Of a stretch of 64,000 bases of DNA, positions 57,034 to 64,000 are shown one piece after another. Within the stretch, counting starts at the first letter, position 1; each line of letters starts with the position of its first letter. A model generated the notes under the pieces. That model was not told where the DNA came from. It saw nothing but the letters and a program-made list of their open reading frames with translations, and did not search any database. Made by a program: the position numbers and the translations under genes. Origin of the DNA: Euryodendron excelsum (Eukaryota > Streptophyta > Magnoliopsida > Ericales > Pentaphylacaceae); assembly GCA_033060915.1 (NCBI GenBank), contig CM065378.1, positions 15,839,001 to 15,903,000 on the forward strand. The letters run 5' to 3'.

Positions 57034-60000
57034 CTGAATACAACTTAATTTAGATTCCTAAATTCAAGTAATGCGTTCTCTTTTTCCTTCTTTTTCTCTC
57101 TCTCTCCATTGATAGCTGGATATTATTAATTAAGCTTTTTTTTTTTTTTAAATTTGATCTCTCAAAGACCAAAACTTAGAAATAGGAAGGAGAAAACATG
57201 CATGTAAGGTGAAAAACTAAAATAAAAGAATCCTAATTATGACATTAACAAAAATGTATCTCAGGTTTGCAAAGAAAAAAAAAGAAGATATTTACTCATA
57301 AACATTGCATTAACACATGAATTATGATATGAGGCTAAATTAAACAAATATTACAAGAATATTATGAATTCTTCACTTAAATTACATGCTTATGATCGGG
57401 CTTTGTCTATATACAATTCTACCATGCTAATTAGAATGACCTCTCACCAAAAATTGATTAGGTTGGGCCTTAACAAAATATTACTCTTCAAACTATGCAT
57501 CGACTCATCAAAACCCCGAAAGGTCCTATTACATTCTCTCCAAATTAGACACATCTAAAAAAAATGTGCTACATGCCAAGCCTTAACTCCTCTTACCATC
57601 TTCTTATGAGTTGCAGACCTACAAAACAATGCCTCTCCTTTATAAGCATTAGGCACTTCATTGGAAATCTGAGTCTAAAACCAGTCACCTCCACGCTTCT
57701 CACAAAGGTCATATAGAAGGACTTCACCCGAAACTTTCCTTGTTGAGAGACGACCCATCGAATGTCATCTAGGCCCACCTTAACTCCCCTTATTGAGTAA
57801 ACTACCTGAAGAAGCTCCAGGAAGAAGCTCATGTACTGACTTCTCAATCTTGAAATTTCCCAAGGGCAATGTGCCAAGACACCTGTCCATTCGATAACTG
57901 AACATATGTTGTGACGGAGGCCTCCTAATTTACTACCAACGAAAAGATAGCAGGAAAAGCTTCTTCCAACTTTAACTCTCGCACATCTACAGTCCCAAAA
58001 TTATACTCCCTCGCACACCTACCACCAAGTTTATATGACTCACGAAGTCCTCCCACACCATTTTTTTTGATAAGTAGAGCGTTGGACAGCCCATACACTT
58101 TTCTAAGGAAAAGACAACCCTCTATGACCAATCTTGTCTTCATAATAAGATCTCACCCAAAAATGTCAGATTTAGACCTCGTCCACTGCACATCATCCTC
58201 TCCAACTCTTATATGTAGAATAGAATAAAGAGTACCTAGCTGCTGCCCCCCTTATCACGTTCTAGTCATCGTCAGAGCTAAAATGGTGAAAACCTCTTTC
58301 CAGTTTCAACGTCCTATCTTGACACCAAAGGTGACTCCAGAAACATATTTTCTCATCATTACTAGCCACAAAATGGGTGCAGCTTCTAAAATCATCTACC
58401 TTGCCCAAATACGTTTCCAAAGCCCCATGCCATAAGACATAAAGACCTCCACAGAAGACCACCCTTTGTACATCTTGGCGTACTTTGAAATCACAACTTT
58501 TCTCCTATATTTGTTATGCTCACAGGCTAAGAAGCAAGGATATAGACACGAGCACAGATACGGAAAAATGACGCAGCGATTTTCAAAAAGTGAGGAGACG
58601 GGCATAATAGGGATATGACCAAAAAAAATATTTATACATTTCATGTGTAATATATATAAATTTAACATTCACAAGTCATCAAAAAGTGTCTAATGTGTGT
58701 CCTAGATGTGTCCAATATGTTCTTGTAGCTAGAGTGTTTAGGCGTGTCCAAGATGTGTCCAATATGTTCTCGTAGCTGGAGTGTCCTAGGCGTGTCCATT
58801 AAAAATAAATAAATAAAAATTCAGGATATGTCAATTGGTGTGCCTGACACGTATATCAGCATATCTGAAGAGTATGTATGTTTGATATGTGTCGGACACG
58901 AATACAGCGCCCTAAACAGAGTGTCCGTGCTTGCTCACAGGCAAACCTCTAAAGCCACTTCCCTAATAGAGGTTGGTTAAAAATTTCAATCCACAAATTT
59001 CTAAAACGGCCTCTTAAAGAGGCGTACAAACCATGTCCTAATCCACCGAGTGATATTTGATCTCATCACTTATCCCATTCCTGCATGTTCTCAATTCTCT
59101 TAGCCAGTTGAATGAAGGACAAAGACATAGAAAGTACGTAAACGAGGTACTCTTGATAAACATAAACTTTTCCCTTTTAGATAAATATTGTTTCTTCCAA
59201 CTCGCCAAGTGCCTATGAAACCTCTTGATGACTGGGTCCCGCGCATGTTTTGCCTTGGAAGGAGAACGTAGGGGAAGACCATGTTAGATCACTACTTGTC
59301 CAAAATTTTAAGTTGGTAAGAAATGGATTCAGCAACGCATATCAAGCTTTCCAACACCCTCCACATACAACCATGCCTTGCACATGGAGATGCAACATAC
59401 AAAGATAGAGAGAAATGTTATGTAATCGAGGAACCAATTCAGACTAAGAGACTTGAACCCAAGACCTCTACAATCTTAGCTCTAATACCATGTTAGATTA
59501 TTTCTTGTCCTAAAATCTTAAGCTGGTAGGAAAGAGGCCCAACAATGCATATCCAGCTCTCCAACAAACTCAAGTAGTTACCCGGCAAGGATTTTTCTTA
59601 CAACCAAAAGAGAGGCTACCCGGCAAGGATTTTTCTTACAACCAAAAGAGAGGCTACATCCCCAATACTAGGTAACCACCCCATTGAGATCAAAGCCAAC
59701 TCCCATAAGTTCGCCTTCAATCTCGACACAACTTCAAAACATAAGAGCACATCCCGCAAGAAACCTAGTTGGACAACACTTGCCCCCACAAAAAATAATT
59801 GTCACATCTACATAGAGCAAATGAGACAATGATAATGGAGTGCCATCAACTTTACCAGCCTCAGAACCTTTTAGATACCTCCTTGCACAGTCCTATCAAA
59901 CATCCTATTCAGAACTGGGGCACTCATCTATGGGTCCACAAATCCAACGTCTGTTGGCACTAGATTTGTCTCGATAAGTTACTTGGACTGCACCCCATAT

Positions 60001-61081
60001 ACATCACCATAATGATGTATATGGTATCATATGAGATGAATAGATGGTGAAATAAGAGAAGCACTAAACCTAACGGCCGTAAATGTATGGTCCACACTAT
60101 TCCAACCCTTAACCCTCCTAAACCAAAAACTGGCTAGGACTATTTATACAGTAAAAGAGTACAAATTCTTGGGGGAGAAATTATACCCCCTTACCCAATC
60201 CAGCAACCGAAAGTCGCCAATATTGTTCCTTTTGGCCTCATTGGCTTATTGGGCTTTAATTAGTATGGATCTCATAGAAGTTTCAACTTTTTAGTTTCTA
60301 CGAGTATTGGAACCAATTGGATCATGATTGTGTATATTCTATTCGTTTTGCTTCATTTGCTGTGTTCTGTTTGAAAAGATCAAGAAATGGTTCAGAACAA
60401 TTTCCACCTCATTTGCTTAATCGTTTATAAGGAAGCCAACACTAAGTTGGTCCAAAAAGAAGGCTAATCGTCTGCCTCAATTTCCATGGAAGTATGAATC
60501 AATGCACAGATGTACGGTTTCACCAAACCAGCTGTGGACCTACTTGGCCTTATCGTCAACTAACCTGGTTTTTAGGTTTCCCAGACAGCCTGGTATGCAG
60601 CCATGCATTTGATTTCATAACAAAGATGGGAATTTAATAATCATACAACTTTCTCAAAAGAAAAAGAAAACTCGGGTAAACACTTTTTTTATGTTGATTT
60701 GATGGGAGCAATCCATTCAACCTATATAGGTGTGCACACACAACTGTTTCATTCCCTTGCATCTATTAAACTCTAACAGGTGCTTTTTTTTCTTCTTTTC
60801 TTTTCATTTCTTCCTATTTTTTTCTTTTTCGGGAAGGGGGGCAGGGTATGTTTTTAGATTATGCATTTCGTATTCTTGTTGATTGTGATTACTTGAGATT
60901 TTTCTTGTCTTTTTTTTTGCATGCATACAGGAACTGATGGAGAGATTAAAAATGCCGTCTGATGCACAGTTGATGCAAATTGCAATAGATGATTTGAATA
61001 ATTCATCTCTGCCTTTGGAAGATCATCATCGTGCATTACAGGAGCTTTTGATACTTGTTGAGCCAATAGATAATGCAAATG
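53567..61081 (+). CDS. ER Hsp70 nucleotide-exchange factor (SIL1/Fes1-like), 5' part
   Basis: An armadillo-fold exchange factor for Hsp70/BiP. Three exons are visible: 53567-53810, 56231-56322 and 60931-61081, each with GT-AG borders and in frame. The last ends in phase 1, so the gene continues past the window; no later exon was found up to 64000. Residues 1-25 (MGKRSLAIWLMFLVSVVVAIGMTRA) form a signal peptide, which points to the ER lumen rather than the cytosol. Then come FSSLDGMLQWAIGHSDTEKLKETAERVQRLAPDELKKRQMEIKELMERLKMPSDAQLMQIAIDDLNNSSLPLEDHHRALQELLILVEPIDNAN, the N-terminal cap and start of the armadillo domain in plant members. The upstream ATG at 53375 is in frame but would bury the signal peptide. 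Introns 1 (2.4 kb) and 2 (4.6 kb) are packed with transposons and simple repeats. Confidence 0.88.
53877..53950 (+). repeat. 74-base C homopolymer
   Basis: An unbroken run of C, followed by nine A, in intron 1 of the SIL1-like gene, 67 bp after exon 1. It is the longest homopolymer in the window. It may be real or an assembly artefact. The polyproline frame that crosses it (53800-54018) is not a gene. Confidence 0.9.
54573..54772. mobile_element. MITE-like inverted repeat in intron 1
   Basis: Left end TATGTTTGTAACCCGGATTT and reverse-complemented right end TGTGTTTGGAACAAGGATTT match at most positions. The interior is purine-rich then pyrimidine-rich. It resembles a segment at about 33055-33275. 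Target-site duplication not resolved. Confidence 0.5.
55261..55447. mobile_element. hAT-type MITE with 8-bp duplication
   Basis: Starts CGGTGGCGGACC and ends ATCCGCCACTG (reverse complement CAGTGGCGGAT). It is flanked by ACAACAAT at 55253-55260 and 55448-55455. 187 bp, non-coding, in intron 1 of the SIL1-like gene. A decayed relative lies at about 30409-30605. Confidence 0.85.
56979..57031 (+). repeat. CT microsatellite
   Basis: An uninterrupted CT run of about 26 units in intron 2 of the SIL1-like gene. Confidence 0.95.
58527..58932. mobile_element. small non-autonomous MULE nested in the LINE
   Basis: Flanked by GCTCACAGG at 58518-58526 and 58933-58941; a tenth base, C, also matches at both sites. 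Subterminal left sequence AAGCAAGGATATAGACACG and reverse-complemented right end AAGCACGGACAC follow the gcacggacac-type termini common in plant elements. It holds a 47-48-bp tandem duplication (58697-58743 and 58744-58791). LINE sequence continues on both sides. A related segment in opposite orientation lies at about 56430-56600. Confidence 0.7.
59282..59566 (-). mobile_element. TRIM (miniature LTR retrotransposon) nested in the LINE
   Basis: On the minus strand: 5' LTR 59566-59491 (76 bp, TGTTGGAGAG...ATCTAACA), directly followed by the tRNA-Met-type primer site TGGTATTAGAGC (59490-59479). Then come about 120 bp of non-coding interior, a purine-rich tract (gtatgtggaggg) and the 3' LTR 59356-59282 (75 bp, TGTTGGAAAG...ATCTAACA). 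Total 285 bp, no coding capacity. The LTRs differ at about one base in five, so it is old. Flanks GAGTT and TGGTC (minus-strand sense) are compatible with a decayed 5-bp duplication of the LINE sequence. Confidence 0.85.
59581..59656 (+). repeat. perfect 38-bp tandem duplication
   Basis: Two identical 38-bp units (59581-59618 and 59619-59656) starting cccggcaagg and ending agaggcta. They lie in the LINE remnant. No mismatch between units, so the duplication is recent or maintained. Confidence 0.95.
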
Positions 61082-62868
61082 GTGTGTCCAAATTTGTCAT
61101 TTTTTGTTGAGCTAAAATGCAATTTTCCGCTGATACAGTCAGTTTACATTTTTCTGAGCATTTACCTCTTTTTGTTAAGTAATGAAATACTATTTTCTCA
61201 TTTTATGTTTAGATTGGATATCTAATGTCAAAGCAAAGCTGTCAAAATAATTCTGAATGAACACCCAAAATTTGCCCCAATTCCCTGATGGTCTGTTTTT
61301 CACCCTAGAGTTTATGTTCTTTTATCAATAAGTGTGTTCTCACTTGTCAAGATTATTAATGTCCTTAGAACCAGGATTTTGTGTTTGTTTGAGGACATTA
61401 GTTATATGTAGACTTGAAAAGTTGTTCATAGCTACTACAACCGTTTTCATCCCTACGGTGGTGCCCTAAGGTTTGTTAACCTTTAAGTTTTTATTTTGTC
61501 TACTCAGTAGCTTTATTTTTTTAGTCATGCTTCTTTTCCCTAGGCGCTATCAATTGTTTCACAGATTACCCTGTTAGAGATGTTCCATTTGTCTTTTTTA
61601 ATTGTGAAAAGTTGAACCACCTCTCCCCCTATTTGTGCGTGCACGTACAATCAAAAGAAAAGAAAATGAAAGAACCTTCATCAATTTATCTAGTATATTT
61701 TAGACTGATGTTTTGCTAGCTATGGAGCTTTGGTCCCTTTTTTTTTTTTTTTTTGTTGTCTTTTTTGGGTGCAAACTGGGTTTGGATATTAGTAGCTGTA
61801 CACTATAGGTTATTATCATTAGAACGTAAAACTTTTTGCTTGTCTTAGATGGTCTCCATCCTTGTTTTAGCCTGGGGTATGCCTCTTATATTTTGCACAT
61901 CCGTTTCTTTTCTTTTATATAAACTTACCCACACACACAAAAAAAAAAAAAAGGTTGATTTATCAAGTTATTGGCCCAATGCTGTTAAGCATGGTCAGTG
62001 TTACTGTTACCAGAAAAGCCTAATATCCTAGCAAAAGCTTTACAATTTATCTCTAGAATAAGCTTGAAAGTCACAATGGGACAAGTTCAACCGCAGAACT
62101 TAGAGACATTTGGCCCTCTCTTCAGTTGATCCCAGTATGAGAGCAAATATTTGTCCTATAGAGGGTTTAATCTATAGATTATTTGTAATCTTGACAAGCT
62201 TTCTACTCTCCATCTTCATGCTTGTATCTCCAGTGATCAAATAATATCTTTTGGATTATAAATATGGAGGAATCACCTTCAAAGATTAAACTAGAGTAAT
62301 AGAAGTTTGTGGACAAAAGAATACACCACTATAGTTAACAATCTTTTTGGAAGAGAAATCATTATTGCCTTTAGGATTCATGTACATGCCTCAGCCCTTA
62401 AACATTTAATTAGTAGGAATTCCATTTTCCATGTGGATTGTGGATTTCTGTGTCATTCAGATTGCTGTTTTGGCAAGTGTTCGGTCTGCCCTATGTTACC
62501 TGGATCGCGGATCGTTCCGGTATGTGGAACGTGAACAGGAATGTGGTACACCACATGTTCTAAAATATGGCACGTTAGGAGTAGACTTCTATAAAGTATT
62601 TTTATTAGAATTAAAGTACTTCTAGAAGAATTTTATTTAACAATCATATATTTAATAAAACATAATTTATGTTGATTCAAATTAATTATCTAAAAACACA
62701 TTTTAGGAGTATTATGGCCCATTTTATTGCATATTGTTATACCAAAATTCTATTCTTTCTAATTGTTTCTAAGGGCCTGTAATTCCTTAGCTCTAGTTTC
62801 TCCTGTCATTGCTGTAATGGTGATACCCTCACAAGCCTGAAGATCAGCCTGCTCTGATACCAATTGAT

Positions 62869-63392
62869 ACAACTACAACTAGAAAGAAGAGTAACTCTGA
62901 ACAAAAGATGAATTTGATTGAATTAAAACCTGATTCTTCGCTGATTACAATCCTAGTCCATATAGGATCCACTTCTACAATTGCTTGTAACAACTTCTTA
63001 ACTGCCTAACTAATTAGAAATGTTACAAGATGAGCTTCAATCAGATATTTGAAATCTGCGAGCAACGGTCACAAGCCTCTGATTTGTTGGCAAATTAGTT
63101 TTAGTAAATAAGCTGAGTTGTAAAAGGATAGACACGTGTCCCTTCCTTATTGAATACAGCCATGTGATAGTAACAAACTAACTACCATTAGCTGGTCCGG
63201 TTTTGGATCACCGAAGCAGAGCATCATATAGAAGGTTGTTAGATTAGTTAGGCAGTTAAGAAGTTGTTACAAGCAGTTGTAGAAGTGGATCCTATATGGA
63301 CTAGGATTGTAATCAGTGAAGAATCAGGTTTTAATTCAATCAAATTCATCTTTTGTTCAGAGTTACTCTTCTTTCTAGTCGTAGTTGTATCA
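62869..63392. mobile_element. two LTR ends in head-to-head inverted arrangement
   Basis: Left arm (62869-about 63015) and right arm (about 63245-63392) are near-perfect inverted copies of about 148 bp, starting TGATACAACTAC and ending GTAGTTGTATCA. Left of the left arm, on the minus strand, lies TGGTATCAGAGC (62867-62856), a tRNA-Met primer site, so the left arm is the end of a minus-strand LTR. Beyond it is a gag-start-like MTGETRAKELQALRNN. The right arm is the same LTR end in + orientation, without a primer site after it. Confidence 0.7.
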
Positions 63393-63393
63393 G

Positions 63394-63500
63394 TCTGCCC
63401 CAGTGGTTGAGGCGCTTTGGACTCACTCATTCGGTGAGTGTTTAAGCCCCGCCAACCCCTTCCCATTCCCTCTATTGCCTTGTATCACAAAAAAAAAAGA
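63394..63500 (+). mobile_element. SINE-like tRNA-related segment
   Basis: Has a box A-like stretch (ccagtggttgaggcgc), a 6-bp stem with 7-nt loop resembling an anticodon arm (actcac...gtgagt, about 63420-63438), a box B-like gtttaagcccc, and ends in an A run. This matches tRNA-derived SINEs. It is not a functional tRNA because the arms do not close. Flanking repeats are ambiguous: ttgtatca occurs just before and near the end. Confidence 0.45.
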
Positions 63501-64000
63501 TCGATGTTTTGGTGGGTTTTCATGAATTTGCAATAAGGTTTACTCCACAGAAAGTTCACTTCACCCCCTAGCTTGTGAGAACTTTCTAGGTTGCATGCAA
63601 TTTGCAGTGATGTGGTGAAGTCTCTATGTAAAATCTTTTTAGGTGGTCAAATTAAAGGCTAGGGATTGAATCCTGTTCATAAGATTAGGATGGTTTCATT
63701 AGCATCAGGGAGGGAAGTTCTTTCATTGGTTTTGTAGCAGGGAAAAATGAAGAGGATTTACTATCCAAAGCATTAATTGCTGCTCAGTTATTTTTTTCCT
63801 ACTTCTAAGAACCTCAAGTATTACATGGTACTTAAGGGACAACTGCTGTGGGGCCCAATGCAACCCAACCTCGCCTCCCCCCACCAAAAAAAAAAGTAGT
63901 GATAATGAATAAATAATGAAACATCTTCGTTCTACAGGGAACTCAGAGATGTTACTGGGATGTCAGTGTGTGTGTTGACCATAGAACATATGTGCAGTTG

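Larger units (their letters stand above)
57360..59940 (-). mobile_element. decayed LINE (L1-type) ORF2 remnant
   Basis: Read on the minus strand from right to left. An RT-like block lies at about 59940-59660 (RMFDRTV...KVLRLVKLMALHYHCLICSM, then an LYVDV at the YADD position, ...VQLGFLRDVLLCFEVVSRLKANL). Then come a post-RT block at about 59270-59100 (KAKHARDPVIKRFHRHLASWKKQYLSKREKFMFIKST), a block at about 58460-58270 (EKICFWSHLWCQDRTLKLE) and a zf-RVT-like block at about 57880-57600 (DDIRWVVSQQGKFRVKSFYMTF). Stops and frameshifts are frequent. The remnant is interrupted by a TRIM (59282-59566), a small MULE (58527-58932) and a 38-bp tandem duplication. It lies antisense inside intron 2 of the SIL1-like gene. 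Confidence 0.75.
61082..64000. other. intron 3 of the SIL1-like gene (continues past window)
   Basis: Starts at a gtgtgt donor after exon 3. It contains the inverted LTR pair (62869-63392), a SINE-like segment and A/T tracts. No further exon of the gene was recognised to the window end. Confidence 0.6.

Noticed and set aside
63394..63465. Possible tRNA gene
   Set aside because: A- and B-box-like motifs and an anticodon-like stem are present, but acceptor and D arms do not pair; more consistent with a SINE.

Overview
The window is nuclear DNA from a flowering plant, most likely a eudicot. It is AT-rich, its coding regions are split by GT-AG introns, and it holds plant-type families: a C-8,7 sterol isomerase of the HYDRA1 type, MCM2, a PADRE/DUF4228 protein, a xyloglucan endotransglucosylase/hydrolase, and a DUF247 protein. 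There are no operons, ribosome-binding sites or CRISPR arrays. I cannot name the species. All splice sites and element ends were worked out by eye from reading frames, splice consensus and family knowledge. No alignment or database search was run.

Layout. 1-7.6 kb is gene-free and full of transposon remnants: two full copies of one MITE family and a Helitron 3' terminus. 7.7-11.3 kb carries HYD1 (4 exons, + strand). 12.9-19.9 kb carries an intact 17-exon MCM2 (+), with two E2F-type sites just upstream and a U6 snRNA-like pseudogene in one intron. 21.7-24.8 kb looks like a Mutator-like element that carries a broken papain-like protease gene, which is in turn interrupted by a 1.48 kb solo LTR with perfect 5-bp target-site duplications. 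28.2-29.1 kb is a PADRE/DUF4228 gene (-). 31.4-37.3 kb is a dead VTT/SNARE-associated membrane-protein gene (frameshifts, an in-frame stop). Its last exon is split by a 2.8 kb copia-type element with a GGTCA target-site duplication and an odd inverted interior.

42.2-45.0 kb is an intact XTH gene (4 exons, +), with a long-armed MULE-like inverted repeat about 0.4 kb upstream. 49.4-51.2 kb is an intact DUF247 gene (2 exons, +). From 53.6 kb to the right edge lies the 5' part of an ER-type Hsp70 nucleotide-exchange-factor gene (SIL1/Fes1-like, +), whose further exons lie beyond the window. Its introns are very long and filled with nested insertions: a hAT-type MITE, a decayed LINE on the minus strand split by a small MULE and by a 285-bp TRIM, and an inverted pair of LTRs.

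The genes do not form a pathway: sterol synthesis, replication licensing, wall remodelling and ER chaperone cycling sit next to each other without evident functional linkage. The striking theme is the layered transposon history. Several insertions can be dated relative to one another because their target-site duplications or host reading frames can still be read.
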